Positions 54,066-63,642 of a stretch of DNA of 64,000 nt are shown piece after piece. Position 1 is the first letter of the stretch. Each line of letters begins with the position of its first letter. Location of the stretch: the NCBI GenBank assembly GCA_022511075.1, contig JAFLSE010000014.1:1-64000 (forward strand). The letters run 5' to 3'. The DNA comes from Prevotella sp. Lineage in GTDB: Bacteria; Bacteroidota; Bacteroidia; Bacteroidales; Bacteroidaceae. Both the position numbers and the translations under genes were made by a program. The notes under the pieces were generated by a model. The model did no database searches. It was not told where the DNA came from and saw only the letters and a list, made by a program, of their open reading frames with translations.

Positions 54066-56678
54066 TTAACTTTTTACAAGCCTGATAATCTCGCCGACAA
54101 CCAATATCGGTGAGGTTACTATTATTATGTAAACCCAGTCGCTGAAGTCTATGGGGCACACGCTGAACATCTCGCCGAAGAAGTTTACGATTATTATCTG
54201 CCCAATTATTATTGCCGATGCTATGCCGAGGAAAGGCATGCAGAAGTAGTCGGTAAACCGTCCTTTGCCCCTTGCCAACGACAATATGTCCTTTACAAGA
54301 CTCCTGCCAGTGCGGAAATAGCGGGCATTGAAAAGATTCCAGAACTGCATCATCACGAAGAACGTAAAGAACAGTGCAATGTCGTAGCGCCCCACCTCGT
54401 CGTTGTAGTATGTTATATAGACCCAGTAGGCAGCGGAGCAAACGAAGAAAAGCAGACCCACGACGATTATCTGCAACGCCATAGGGCGGTCGATGATATG
54501 GCTGTTGGGATTGCGTGGCTTCATCTTCATCACCCGCTCGTCGGGCGGAAGTGCCGACAATGCCATTGCTGCGAATGTGTCCATAATGAGGTTCACCCAT
54601 AGCATCTGCGTCACCGTAAGCGGCGACTGCTCGCCTATCATTGCGCCGAAAAGCACTATGAGGCACGCACATACGTTGATTGTTATCTGGAAGAGAATGA
54701 AACGCCTTATGTTGATGTAGAGCGAACGACCCCACAATATAGCCTTGCAGATGCTTGCAAACGAGTTGTCTATGATGGTTATGTCGCTTGCCTCTTTTGC
54801 CCGTGCAGTGCCGTCGCCCATCGACAGTCCCACCTGTGCCTTGCTCAGTGCCGGTGCGTCGTTCGTGCCGTCGCCAGTCACAGCCACCACCTCGCCCCTC
54901 TTTTGCAGCAGGCGTACAAGTCGTGCCTTGTCGTCGGGACGGGCGCGCGAGAGAATGCGCAGCGTGGGCAGCACGTCGGAGAGTATCTTCTCGTCGTTCA
55001 TGGCAGCAAATTCTGTTCCCGTGAGCGTCATACCCTCTTGCAGTCCTAATTGTCTGCCAATTTCCTTTGCCGTGGCTAGCGAGTCGCCCGTGACTATTAT
55101 CACCCTCACCCCGGCATCGTCGGTGCATCGGTGTATGGCTTCCGCTACGTCGTCGCGCAGAGGGTCGCTTATTGCTGCAAGGGCGTAGAACACAGGCTTT
55201 TCATTGCCTCTCTGGTAAGCAAATCCGAGGGTGCGCATAGCCTTCTGCTGATATTCGGCTATCTGTACCGTCATCTCCTCGCTGCCGTTGCACGCCATTG
55301 CCATGACAACCTCCGGAGCACCCTTTATGAAACGTATTGGCTCTTCTCCGTCTTTGTCTGCAATGGTGGTCTCCATATACTTGCGCTCCGTGGAGAACGG
55401 CACTTGGCTTTCCACCTTGCTGCCGTCGCGCCACTGACGGTAATCCTCGCCCTGCTCGTTCATCCATAGCAGCAACGCAGCCTCCGTGGGATTGCCAATT
55501 GTCTCCGCCTTTCCGTCTTCGCCGATGTTCAGTGTTGCGGTGGTGTTCTGCGCTATGCCGCTGTATATTGTATGCTTGTCAATGCTGCCAAAAATTTTCA
55601 TCTCTGCCACCTGCATCTTGTTCTGCGTGAGCGTGCCGGTCTTGTCGGTGCAGATTACCGTCGTTGCGCCCATCGTCTCACAGGCATGAAGTTTGCGCAC
55701 GAGGCAGTTTTCGCGCAGCATCTTGCGCATGCTCAGTGCAAGGCTTATGTTGATGCTCATGGGCAGTCCTTCGGGCACGGCAACGACTATCAGTGTTATG
55801 GCAATCATCAGCGATTGCAGGGTGTATTCCGCCATGAGTAGCCAACTGCTTCCCCAGTAGTCCCAGTGGAACAGGTAGCAGTATGCCATGCGCGAGATGA
55901 TGATGAGTGCGCCCACCACGAAACTTGCCACAGAAACCTGCTTGCCGAGCCTGTCGAGCTGTGCGTTGAGCGGTGTCCTCACCTCGCTGCCTTCCTGCGC
56001 CAGTGCCGTTCCCTTGCCTTCCTCGCTGTCAATGCCCACTGCCGTCACTTTCATGAAAGCCGTGCCTTCTATCACCATGCTGCCGCGCAGGAGAAAGTCG
56101 GACGGATATGTGGCGTTTTCGTCAAACTGGCTTCTGTCGGTTGTCTTTGTCGTGTACGGCTCACCCGTGAATGCCGATTCGTCCACGCTCAGCGAGTTTG
56201 CAGCAAGCAGTTCACCGTCGGCAGGTATCTCGTCGCCGTTTTCCAGACTAACGATGTCGCCCACCACCACGTCCTGTTTCTCAATGTTGATGATGCGTGG
56301 AGTGCCGTCAGCTGTTTTTCTCAACACCTTCACCCGTCGTGAGTCCTTCACTTTATTGAGCAGCTCAAACTCCCTTGCCGCCTTCACCTCCACAATGAAG
56401 CCCACGCCCGTTGCAAGCAGCAGTGCTATCAACACTCCTGCCGGTTCAAGCAGAATGTCGTAACTTGCGTTTTGCGTGGTTATCTCATATACCGAAACGG
56501 CAACGGAGAGCACGAACGCCACCAACAGCACTATCATCAATGGGTCTTTGAATTTCAACAGAAATCCTTTCCATAGCGGCTCACGTTCCGGCGGCGGCAG
56601 CTTGTTCAGGTGCTTACCTTGAATTACTTGCTCTGATTGGTCAGATAAACAAATGTTGCGTATCTCGTTTATCATCAT
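54066..56678 (-). CDS. P-type Ca2+-ATPase (P2 type)
   Basis: 870 residues. The phosphorylation motif ICTDKTGTLTQNK holds the acceptor aspartate near residue 342. The actuator loop reads DESAFTGEPYTTKT. PEGLPMSINISLALSMRKML marks the fourth membrane helix, whose acidic and backbone ligands bind Ca2+ in this class. GDGTNDAPALSKAQVGLSMG closes the catalytic domain. About ten membrane segments are seen. The overall pattern fits PMCA-type calcium pumps that export Ca2+ at the inner membrane. It is the last gene of a minus-strand run, 10 bases after the acid-sugar kinase gene. Ion specificity is by family. Confidence 0.92.
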   Translation of the reverse strand: MMINEIRNICLSDQSEQVIQGKHLNKLPPPEREPLWKGFLLKFKDPLMIVLLVAFVLSVAVSVYEITTQNASYDILLEPAGVLIALLLATGVGFIVEVKAAREFELLNKVKDSRRVKVLRKTADGTPRIINIEKQDVVVGDIVSLENGDEIPADGELLAANSLSVDESAFTGEPYTTKTTDRSQFDENATYPSDFLLRGSMVIEGTAFMKVTAVGIDSEEGKGTALAQEGSEVRTPLNAQLDRLGKQVSVASFVVGALIIISRMAYCYLFHWDYWGSSWLLMAEYTLQSLMIAITLIVVAVPEGLPMSINISLALSMRKMLRENCLVRKLHACETMGATTVICTDKTGTLTQNKMQVAEMKIFGSIDKHTIYSGIAQNTTATLNIGEDGKAETIGNPTEAALLLWMNEQGEDYRQWRDGSKVESQVPFSTERKYMETTIADKDGEEPIRFIKGAPEVVMAMACNGSEEMTVQIAEYQQKAMRTLGFAYQRGNEKPVFYALAAISDPLRDDVAEAIHRCTDDAGVRVIIVTGDSLATAKEIGRQLGLQEGMTLTGTEFAAMNDEKILSDVLPTLRILSRARPDDKARLVRLLQKRGEVVAVTGDGTNDAPALSKAQVGLSMGDGTARAKEASDITIIDNSFASICKAILWGRSLYINIRRFILFQITINVCACLIVLFGAMIGEQSPLTVTQMLWVNLIMDTFAAMALSALPPDERVMKMKPRNPNSHIIDRPMALQIIVVGLLFFVCSAAYWVYITYYNDEVGRYDIALFFTFFVMMQFWNLFNARYFRTGRSLVKDILSLARGKGRFTDYFCMPFLGIASAIIIGQIIIVNFFGEMFSVCPIDFSDWVYIIIVTSPILVVGEIIRLVKS

Positions 56679-56688
56679 TGCTTGTTTA

Positions 56689-57807
56689 CTAAATCATCGC
56701 CTCTCCCCACGGATAGCTGCCGGGTTTCATGGTTATGTGGATAGTGCCTTGCGGTGTTGTGTATCGCAGTCGGATAACGCCGGGGGCTATCTCGTTTTCT
56801 ATCTCGAACGATTGCCATTTGAGGTGGTCGAGCAGGGCGAATGCGGTTGCACCGCCTTCTATTACGAGTTCGTGAGGTTGTTTATGGGCGATGAGCGATG
56901 AGCAAAGTTCTGCCATCTGACTGCGCAGGCGCAGGGCGAAATCGGCTCCGCCTTCGGAGGGGAAGCCAATGGTGAGGACGATGCTGCCCTGACGGGAATA
57001 GTCGGCAAGTGCCGCTTTCTGCCATTGCTCCACACTTGTGCCGTAGAAGGCTTCGCGCGTCATTGGCACTACGTTGGCTTTAACTCTTTGAATATAAGGC
57101 TGGGTGCTCAAGTCGCCGCTTTGGGTACTTCCGCATACAATGATTGCCGTTTCGCCCGTCAATCCCTTGAAGGCAGCGGCGTTGTCGGTTTTCCTGTCAA
57201 GTTTATCGGCAACGACGGCTTCGAGAAAGGCATTGAAACAGTCGGCAGCACCGGCAGCAAGGGTATCGTCGTCGAGACGGCTTATTGCCGCCTGTACGTC
57301 GTCGCTGCTTGCGGCATCGCAGAAGAGCATGTTTTCCTTGAGGTGCAGACGCTCGCTTACAACCGATGTGGTTGCAGGAAACTCAGGGTCGTAGGCAAAA
57401 CTTGTTTCCGACAACGGAATGCCGTTAATCTTGTATATGCCGTTTTCCACAATGCGACCTTTCGATGGATTGTGCGGCAGGAGCAATGCACGGGTGTAGT
57501 CGGTCTCGCCGAGCAACGTTTCAAGTTCTGCCGTGATGTGTCCTCGCAGCGCGGAGTCGGTTTTTTTGAACAAGCGGTGCTTTCCGGGCATTTCCCTTAA
57601 CGTTGCCGCTATGTGGCGGGTATGGGCACACGCATCAGCTTCGTTCATGCCACGCGTGTCGGTGGCGATTACGAGCAAATCGTAATCCTCGCCGTATCCG
57701 GCTATGCTTTGGGGATTGGTGGTTAGCCCCGTCCTCAATCCTCGCCTTATTCCGATGCCGCCAATCTCGGCAGCCCCTGTTATGTCGTCGGCTATGACTA
57801 TTATCAT
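56689..57807 (-). CDS. Four-carbon acid sugar kinase family protein (DUF1537 type)
   Basis: 372 residues. The N-terminal substrate domain begins IVIADDITGAAEIGGIGIRRG, the family signature, with FKKTDSALRGHITAELETLL near 101-120. The C-terminal nucleotide-binding domain contains IIVCGSTQSGDLSTQ and ELVIEGGATAFALLDHL, ending with PGSYPWGEAMI. Family members phosphorylate D-threonate, D-erythronate or oxo-tetronates before aldol cleavage. None of the usual partner genes (PdxA2-like dehydrogenase, aldolase, isomerase) is next to it. It lies 9 bases after the flavodiiron protein gene and 10 bases before the Ca2+-ATPase gene. The actual substrate is unknown. Confidence 0.87.
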   Translation of the reverse strand: MIIVIADDITGAAEIGGIGIRRGLRTGLTTNPQSIAGYGEDYDLLVIATDTRGMNEADACAHTRHIAATLREMPGKHRLFKKTDSALRGHITAELETLLGETDYTRALLLPHNPSKGRIVENGIYKINGIPLSETSFAYDPEFPATTSVVSERLHLKENMLFCDAASSDDVQAAISRLDDDTLAAGAADCFNAFLEAVVADKLDRKTDNAAAFKGLTGETAIIVCGSTQSGDLSTQPYIQRVKANVVPMTREAFYGTSVEQWQKAALADYSRQGSIVLTIGFPSEGGADFALRLRSQMAELCSSLIAHKQPHELVIEGGATAFALLDHLKWQSFEIENEIAPGVIRLRYTTPQGTIHITMKPGSYPWGEAMI

Positions 57808-57816
57808 TGTTTTGCC

Positions 57817-58989
57817 TTACTTCTTCAGCAACTCGTCGGCAAGTGCCTGCATGGCAGCCTCGTTGAGTTGTGGTTTGTATGTTGATTTTATCGTTACTAC
57901 GTTTTCGCAGATGGTGATGTCTTTCATCGACTCGAGTGTGGCGCGCATGAAACGTGCTGCCACTGGTGTCCATGAGCCATTCTCTACAAGGGCGACACGA
58001 CGCTTCTGATAGCCTTTCTTCTTGAGGCGCAGAAGGAAGTCGTCCATTGGCGAGAACATTCCGCCGTCGTAGGTCGCTGCGCAGAGCACCAAGCGGTCGT
58101 AGCGGAAAGCATCCTCTACGCATTCTGCCATGTCGTCGCGGCTGAGGTCTGCCAACGACACTTTGGGCGCACCCTTTTCGATGAGCATCTCTTTCAGCAC
58201 CTCGGCAGCCTTGAGAGTGTTGCCGTGAATGGAGGCAACGGCAATGAATATGCCTTCGGTCTCAGGCTCATATTTGCTCCAAGTGTCGTAGAGACTGAGG
58301 TAGTAATCAAGGTTTTCGCTCAATATCGGACCGTGCAGCGGACATATCGTCTTGATGTCGAGGGCAGTCGCCTTTTTAAGCAGAGTCTGCACCTGAACGC
58401 CATACTTGCCCACGATGTTGAAATAGTAGCGGCGTGCCTCGCAAGCCCAGTCCTCGTCGTTGTCTTTGAGTGCGCCGAACTTTCCGAAGGCATCGGCAGA
58501 GAAGAGCGTCTTTGTTGCACTTTCGTATGCCACCATCACCTCCGGCCAGTGTACCATCGGTGCAGTGACAAAGGTCAGCGTGTGTGTGCCGAGAGCCAAT
58601 GTGTCGCCCTCCTTAACCTCGTGCTTGCGCTCGTTGATGTCGAAGTCGAAGAAAGCACCCATTATTTGGAAGGTCTTGGCGTTGCCCACAAGTTTTGCGT
58701 CGGGATATTTCTCCACGAAACGCTGTATGCCGCCGGCATGGTCGGGCTCCATGTGGAGCACCACGAGATAGTCGGGTTGCCTGCCTTTCAATGCGTTTGC
58801 GAGATTGTCGAGCCACTCATCAACCTTACGGTCGTCAACGCAGTCCATTATGCAAATCTTCTCGTCGTCAATCATATATGAGTTGTACGACATGCCTCGC
58901 TCCACCACATACTGGCTTTCAAAGAGGTCTATGTCGCGGTCGTCAACGCCGATGTATGTTATCCTGTCTGAAATAATAATGTCTTTCAT
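57817..58989 (-). CDS. FprA-type flavodiiron protein
   Basis: 390 residues. The N-terminal metallo-beta-lactamase domain (about 1-245) has the diiron ligand motif HMEPDHAGG, a further ligand in MVHWPEV and the histidine in CPLHGPIL. The C-terminal flavodoxin domain (about 250-390) has the FMN phosphate loop ASIHGNTLKAAEVL and YDGGMFSPMDDFL. Such proteins reduce O2 to water, or NO to N2O, and protect anaerobes. It follows the sensor kinase by 44 bases, with no promoter box in the gap. A role in oxygen or nitrosative defence is inferred from the family. Confidence 0.95.
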   Translation of the reverse strand: MKDIIISDRITYIGVDDRDIDLFESQYVVERGMSYNSYMIDDEKICIMDCVDDRKVDEWLDNLANALKGRQPDYLVVLHMEPDHAGGIQRFVEKYPDAKLVGNAKTFQIMGAFFDFDINERKHEVKEGDTLALGTHTLTFVTAPMVHWPEVMVAYESATKTLFSADAFGKFGALKDNDEDWACEARRYYFNIVGKYGVQVQTLLKKATALDIKTICPLHGPILSENLDYYLSLYDTWSKYEPETEGIFIAVASIHGNTLKAAEVLKEMLIEKGAPKVSLADLSRDDMAECVEDAFRYDRLVLCAATYDGGMFSPMDDFLLRLKKKGYQKRRVALVENGSWTPVAARFMRATLESMKDITICENVVTIKSTYKPQLNEAAMQALADELLKK

Positions 58990-59033
58990 ATTTTTTATGT
59001 TTTAAACCTTAATCCTAACGTGTTTTATCTATC

Positions 59034-61073
59034 CTACTTGTGCTGTTTTACCCCCCCTAAAGGCAGGTCAAGTGAATGAGTGAATACGAAGCGCGCACCG
59101 CCCGTATAGCTTGTGTCTACCCAGATTTTGCCGTTAAACTTCTCCACTATCGTGCGGCAGATAGCCAAGCCGAGCCCGGTGCCTTGCCTTGACTCGCTGA
59201 GTTTCTCAAAGCGCTCGAAGATAGTTTCCGCCTTTTCCTTAGGTATGCCGCAGCCTGTATCCGTTACGCTGAATATCGCCATGCGATTCTCCTCGTCAAC
59301 TTTGAGGCAGAGGGTTATGAAACCTGTCTCGGTGCATTTTCCTGCATTCGACAGCAGATTGGTGAGCACCTGCTTCAGTCGGTCGGGGTCGGTCGACATT
59401 GAAAGGCTGTCCACCTGTATATCCAACTGATATTCAATCTCTTCGTTCTTGCTATTGTGCTTTGCCGTGGTAAGTATGTTCTTGCAGATGTTCACGATGT
59501 CGTCTTCAACAAAGTTGAAACTTATCTTGCCCGACTCTATACGCGACAAGTCGAGTATGTCGTTTATGAGTTTTGTCAGTATGCTGCCGTTCGACTTTAT
59601 AAGTTCGCCCATTTCTGCCTTCTTCTCTGGATCAACGTCTATGTCGGGCGACGTGATTAGCGACGAGAATCCCACGATGGCGTTGAGCGGCGTGCGTATC
59701 TCATGGCTCATGTTGGCAAAGAATGCCGATTTCGTTTGGTTGGCAATCTCGGCCTGCTCCTTTGCTATAATCAGATCTTGGTTCATGATTGCCATTTTCT
59801 TGTTCAGTTTCCTTATGCGATGCAGGTAATACAAGGATGTGAACAGTGCTATCAGTATCATTATCAGGACAACGGCGATGATGGAAAGAAGCATCGGGTT
59901 TTCCTCAAGGAACGATGGCGGCTGATTTGCTATCCTTGATTCCTCTGGTATGTCGCTGTCGGATATTTCGTAATTCTGCATCTGCACATAGTCGAACAAG
60001 TATTCGTTGGGAATTATCGCACAGGCCTCGGCAGAGTCCGATTCAAGGTATCTGATGCAGTCGAAGGCAAGGTTTTTACCGCCCTCTTCGTATTGCGGCA
60101 CATATCCGCCTATAGCCCAGTGGGCATTGTTGCCTCTCGATTGGGAGATTCCGGTGCCGGACACTGAGAATACCGGCACATTATGGTTGGCATCTGCAAG
60201 CGTAAGCTGCGTTGAGCCGATAACATAGTTATTGGTCTTGTCCTGTCGCCATGTTCCCACCACTATTGCCGTCTTGTCGTCATTTATGTTGGCAAATTCG
60301 TTTTTCACGTCCCAAAGGCTCATCGTCCTGCCGTCGCAGAAGGTTACCTTCATCAAGCCCTGCTGCGTTGCTTCCTTGTTTATGAGCGCCTTCAGCGATA
60401 CACCGCCAAAGCTGTTGTCGGTAAGGCACACCACTTTGTAAATCTTGGGATATAGTTCGTGGATTAGCTCAAGGTTTTTCCTTACGTTATAATGATACAA
60501 TTCTCCACCTACGATGTTGTATGAACTGAAGTCTTCCAAAAGGTCGAGGCTCTCCGGCTCCCAGTCGTTTATGTCGGTGCCTTCGTCGGGCATCAGTATG
60601 ATGTTGCGTCCTCGGTTGCCGATAAATATGGGCACTCTTGTCAGGTCGCCATTGTATAGCTTAGTGTCGAGCGAGAAAAACACCGATGCCGCCTCCGTGC
60701 CTACAAGCACTATTGCTGCCGGCTTCTGGCTGGGGTCTTTAAAGTGCTCGTCGAGTATTTGCTCCATTTTGCCCTTCCATTCCGGCATGGATTGCAGACC
60801 GCTGCAGTAAAGACTCTCGATATCCAGCTTGTATTTGCTTTTCCGCTCCTGAAGCACACGCTGGAAGTCGTTTATGATGTTCGTCATCGCCGGCAGGTCG
60901 GGATTATACGAAAGCAGCATCAAAATTACATCCGAAGGGCTCTTGCCGTACTCCAATGTAGAGTTTACCACAGCGTCCAGCTCGTGCTCCTGCGTACCCT
61001 TGGCGGTGTCTCCCATTGCCGACAGCGTTGTGGCAACGAATATGGCTATTATTGCAAATATCTTTTTGCGCAT
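59034..61073 (-). CDS. Sensor histidine kinase with periplasmic ABC-substrate-binding-like domain
   Basis: 679 residues. A signal peptide spans about 1-19. Residues about 45-370 form a periplasmic sensor resembling ABC substrate-binding proteins ([37 protein letters not shown]). The membrane segment is about 394-418, followed by HisKA with His457 in [18 protein letters not shown]. The HATPase domain has NLLSNAGK (571-578), DTGCGIP (605-611) and [10 protein letters not shown] (631-640). It lacks a receiver and no response regulator gene lies nearby, so it is an orphan kinase. It heads a run with the flavodiiron, acid-sugar kinase and Ca2+-ATPase genes. A run of seven G residues lies 7 codons before the stop. 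Confidence 0.93.
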   Translation of the reverse strand: MRKKIFAIIAIFVATTLSAMGDTAKGTQEHELDAVVNSTLEYGKSPSDVILMLLSYNPDLPAMTNIINDFQRVLQERKSKYKLDIESLYCSGLQSMPEWKGKMEQILDEHFKDPSQKPAAIVLVGTEAASVFFSLDTKLYNGDLTRVPIFIGNRGRNIILMPDEGTDINDWEPESLDLLEDFSSYNIVGGELYHYNVRKNLELIHELYPKIYKVVCLTDNSFGGVSLKALINKEATQQGLMKVTFCDGRTMSLWDVKNEFANINDDKTAIVVGTWRQDKTNNYVIGSTQLTLADANHNVPVFSVSGTGISQSRGNNAHWAIGGYVPQYEEGGKNLAFDCIRYLESDSAEACAIIPNEYLFDYVQMQNYEISDSDIPEESRIANQPPSFLEENPMLLSIIAVVLIMILIALFTSLYYLHRIRKLNKKMAIMNQDLIIAKEQAEIANQTKSAFFANMSHEIRTPLNAIVGFSSLITSPDIDVDPEKKAEMGELIKSNGSILTKLINDILDLSRIESGKISFNFVEDDIVNICKNILTTAKHNSKNEEIEYQLDIQVDSLSMSTDPDRLKQVLTNLLSNAGKCTETGFITLCLKVDEENRMAIFSVTDTGCGIPKEKAETIFERFEKLSESRQGTGLGLAICRTIVEKFNGKIWVDTSYTGGARFVFTHSLDLPLGGVKQHK

Positions 61074-61100
61074 ATAAAATGTTTTTCTCGTTTAATCGTA

Positions 61101-61131
61101 CAAAAGTAAAAGTTTTTTAGCAAACAGCAAA
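61101..61131 (-). promoter_or_regulatory. Promoter of the sensor-kinase run
   Basis: On the minus strand TTTG (61128-61131), a 19-base spacer and TACTTTTG (61101-61108). It is 27 bases upstream of the kinase ATG and is the only full-consensus promoter for the four-gene run to 54066. Confidence 0.7.
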
Positions 61132-61200
61132 AGAACGGTATATACATTTAATATTTTTTAAAATTAGGTGTGTTTGAGTGGCATATTGGGAAAGTTTTTG

Positions 61201-61208
61201 TACTTTTG
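61201..61208 (+). promoter_or_regulatory. -7 box for the pseudouridine synthase gene
   Basis: TACTTTTG. It lies within the longest reading of the downstream gene (GTG at 61170), so the real start should be downstream of about 61215. Confidence 0.5.
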
Positions 61209-61247
61209 TTCTCAAATTCATCTCTTTCATATTTAAGACCGACAAAG

Positions 61248-62897
61248 TTGCTGCACAAGTTACATACAGACATTGCTCCGCCGGCACGGTTCACATGGCC
61301 TTTCTGCTATGAGCCGCACCCCCTGTGCGTGCTTGCGGCAGGGCATTTGCAGGGCTATATTGAGTCCGTGGAAAAATGGAAGGCGGAGGCCATGCAGGGC
61401 AAGATGTTCGGAGTGCTTGTGGCACGAGATGAGGGTGGCACGCTTGGCTATCTCGCTGCATTCTCCGGGCAACTCTGCGGCAGCAACAACCTGCCCGGAT
61501 TCGTGCCTCCCGTCTACGACTTGTTGCAGCCCGACGGATATTTCAAGACACACGAGGCGGAGATTACCGCAATAAACGGACAGGTGGAGACGTTGGAAAA
61601 CAGCGAACACCTGAAAGCGTGCCGTCAGAGGTTGGCAGCGATAAAGGCGGAGGCGGAAAGAGACATTGCCGAGTATAAGGCGCTCATGGCGGCGGCAAAG
61701 GAGAAGCGAGACGAAGCAAGAGCCGCCGGCAAATCCTGCGACGACGATGCGCTGACGAGAGAGAGCCAACACATGAAAGCGGAACTGCGGCGTAAGAAAC
61801 AGGCTTACTCATCGTTGACAGCAGAGGCGGAGCAACAATTGGCTGAATATGAAAACCGCATAGCCCAACTGAAACAGCGCCGTCGCCAGATGAGCGACAA
61901 CCTTCAACGCTGGCTGTTCGACCAATTCAAGATGCTCAATGCTCTCGGTGAGGGGAAAAACCTCAACGACATCTTTGCCGAATACCACGCCGCCACAGGC
62001 ATCGGCTCTATTACTCCCCCCTCGGGTGCCGGCGAGTGCTGCGCCCCGAAACTCTTACAGTATGCATACATCAGCAACTATAAGCCGCTGTGCATGGCGG
62101 AGTTTTGGTATGGCGAGTCGCCCAAGTCGGAAGTGCGCCGCCATCTTCACTATTATCCTGCTTGCCGCGGCAAGTGCGAGCCAATACTTTCGCACATGCT
62201 CCGAGGCTTGATTGTAGACCCGGACCCCTTGGCTTCGTATAGCAACCAGACAAGCGAATTGAGGATTGTCTACGAGGACAATTTCATAGCCGTGGTTGAC
62301 AAGCCTTCAGGAATGTTGAGCGTGCCGGGCAAGGGCATGCAGCCGTCGGTCGCTTCCATCACAGGCTTGCTGCCCGTAAACAGGCTCGACATGGACACAT
62401 CGGGATTGCTTATGCTTGCAAAGACAGAGTTTTCTCAACGGGTGTTTCGCGGACTGTTTGAAAGAAGAAAGATTACAAAACGCTATATTGCCTTGCTCGA
62501 AGGTGCTGTGACTGCAAACGAAGGCGAAATATCACTGCCCCTTGCACCCGACTATTCCGACCGCCCACGGCAAAAGGTTGACTACGACAGCGGCAAGCCT
62601 GCCGTTACCCGTTACGAAGTGATTGGCACCTACGGCGGCAAAACCCTTGTGGCTCTCTATCCGCAGACGGGGCGCACCCACCAGTTGCGCGTGCATTGTG
62701 CCCACCGCGACGGACTTAACTCTCCCATCGTGGGCGACAGGCTCTATGGAACGCAAGCGAGGCGTTTGTGCCTGCACGCAGAGATGCTGCAATTCTATCA
62801 CCCAATATTGAAAAAACAAATAACAATACATAATGACAACAATGAAAAAAGTAACTCCCAAGAAGAATCTTGGTCAGCATTTTTTGACCGACCTTGA
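61248..62897 (+). CDS. RluA-family pseudouridine synthase with long N-terminal extension
   Basis: The frame is open from 61170 (GTG). The promoter box at 61201-61208 argues for a later start, and the TTG at 61248 (LLHKLHTDIAPPARFTWPF) is chosen, giving 549 residues; this start is uncertain. About the first 320 residues form an extension: an N-terminal domain, a charged coiled-coil (about 100-235) and a cysteine-containing part (GECCAPKLL, YYPACRGKCEP). The catalytic domain follows, with NRLDMDTSGLLMLAKT holding the catalytic aspartate, and YPQTGRTHQLRVH. It isomerises uridine in rRNA or tRNA; target unknown. Its 3' end overlaps the ksgA start by 65 bases. Confidence 0.85.
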   Translation: MLHKLHTDIAPPARFTWPFCYEPHPLCVLAAGHLQGYIESVEKWKAEAMQGKMFGVLVARDEGGTLGYLAAFSGQLCGSNNLPGFVPPVYDLLQPDGYFKTHEAEITAINGQVETLENSEHLKACRQRLAAIKAEAERDIAEYKALMAAAKEKRDEARAAGKSCDDDALTRESQHMKAELRRKKQAYSSLTAEAEQQLAEYENRIAQLKQRRRQMSDNLQRWLFDQFKMLNALGEGKNLNDIFAEYHAATGIGSITPPSGAGECCAPKLLQYAYISNYKPLCMAEFWYGESPKSEVRRHLHYYPACRGKCEPILSHMLRGLIVDPDPLASYSNQTSELRIVYEDNFIAVVDKPSGMLSVPGKGMQPSVASITGLLPVNRLDMDTSGLLMLAKTEFSQRVFRGLFERRKITKRYIALLEGAVTANEGEISLPLAPDYSDRPRQKVDYDSGKPAVTRYEVIGTYGGKTLVALYPQTGRTHQLRVHCAHRDGLNSPIVGDRLYGTQARRLCLHAEMLQFYHPILKKQITIHNDNNEKSNSQEESWSAFFDRP

Positions 62898-63642
62898 CAT
62901 AGCGAGGCGCATTGCCGACACCGTAGACGCCTGTCCCGACCTGCCTGTGCTTGAGGTTGGTCCCGGCATGGGTGTGCTCACTCAATACCTTGTCGAGAAG
63001 CAGCGTCCGTTGAAGGTCGTTGAGATTGACCGCGAGTCGGTGGCGTATCTTCAGGAAAATTTTCCAAACCTGCGAGACAAGATAATTGGTGAGGACTTTT
63101 TGCGAATGGACTTGCGGACACTTTTCGACGGAGGTCAGTTTGTTCTCACAGGCAACTATCCCTACGACATCTCGTCGCAGATATTCTTCAAGATGCTCGA
63201 TTTCAAGGACATCATACCGTGCTGCACGGGTATGATTCAGCGCGAGGTGGCACAGCGCATAGCATCGCAGCCCAACACCAAGGCATACGGCATATTGAGC
63301 GTGATGATTCAGGCGTGGTACAACGTTGAATATCTTTTTACCGTGGACGAAGGTGTGTTCAATCCGCCGCCGAAGGTAAAGAGTGCCGTCATTCGCATGA
63401 CACGCAACGATGTTACGTCGCTCGGCTGCGATGAAAACCTGTTCAAGCGTGTGGTAAAGGCGGTGTTCAACCAACGGCGCAAGATGCTGCGTGTCAGTCT
63501 GCGTCAGATTGTTTCTGGCAACGGCGTATCGCCAGATTTCTTCCAGCACGACATAATGACGAAACGCCCTGAACAACTCACCATCGCACAATTCGTGGAA
63601 CTCACGAATATGGTGGAAGCTGAACTTGCAAAGAATGCCTGA
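62833..63642 (+). CDS. ksgA: 16S rRNA dimethyladenosine transferase
   Basis: 269 residues (ATG at 62833; the in-frame ATG at 62842, MKKVTPKKNLGQHF, fits the family N-terminus better). The SAM-binding motif LEVGPGMGVLTQYL lies near 39-52 and the catalytic NxxY-type motif is GNYPYDISSQIF. The C-terminal helical domain ends with EQLTIAQFVELTNMVEAE. It dimethylates two adjacent adenosines near the 3' end of 16S rRNA, late in small-subunit assembly. The start lies inside the 3' end of the pseudouridine synthase gene, so the two RNA-modification genes are translationally linked. Confidence 0.95.
   Translation: MTTMKKVTPKKNLGQHFLTDLDIARRIADTVDACPDLPVLEVGPGMGVLTQYLVEKQRPLKVVEIDRESVAYLQENFPNLRDKIIGEDFLRMDLRTLFDGGQFVLTGNYPYDISSQIFFKMLDFKDIIPCCTGMIQREVAQRIASQPNTKAYGILSVMIQAWYNVEYLFTVDEGVFNPPPKVKSAVIRMTRNDVTSLGCDENLFKRVVKAVFNQRRKMLRVSLRQIVSGNGVSPDFFQHDIMTKRPEQLTIAQFVELTNMVEAELAKNA

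Noticed and set aside
54052..55128. 358-codon minus-strand frame overlapping the Ca2+-ATPase gene in another phase
   Set aside because: The ATPase frame carries all the family motifs; the alternative gives an arginine- and histidine-rich sequence without features.
59034..59060. Phase variation at the seven-G run near the kinase C-terminus
   Set aside because: The run lies 7 codons before the stop, after all catalytic motifs, so length changes would alter only the tail; no evidence of variation is available.
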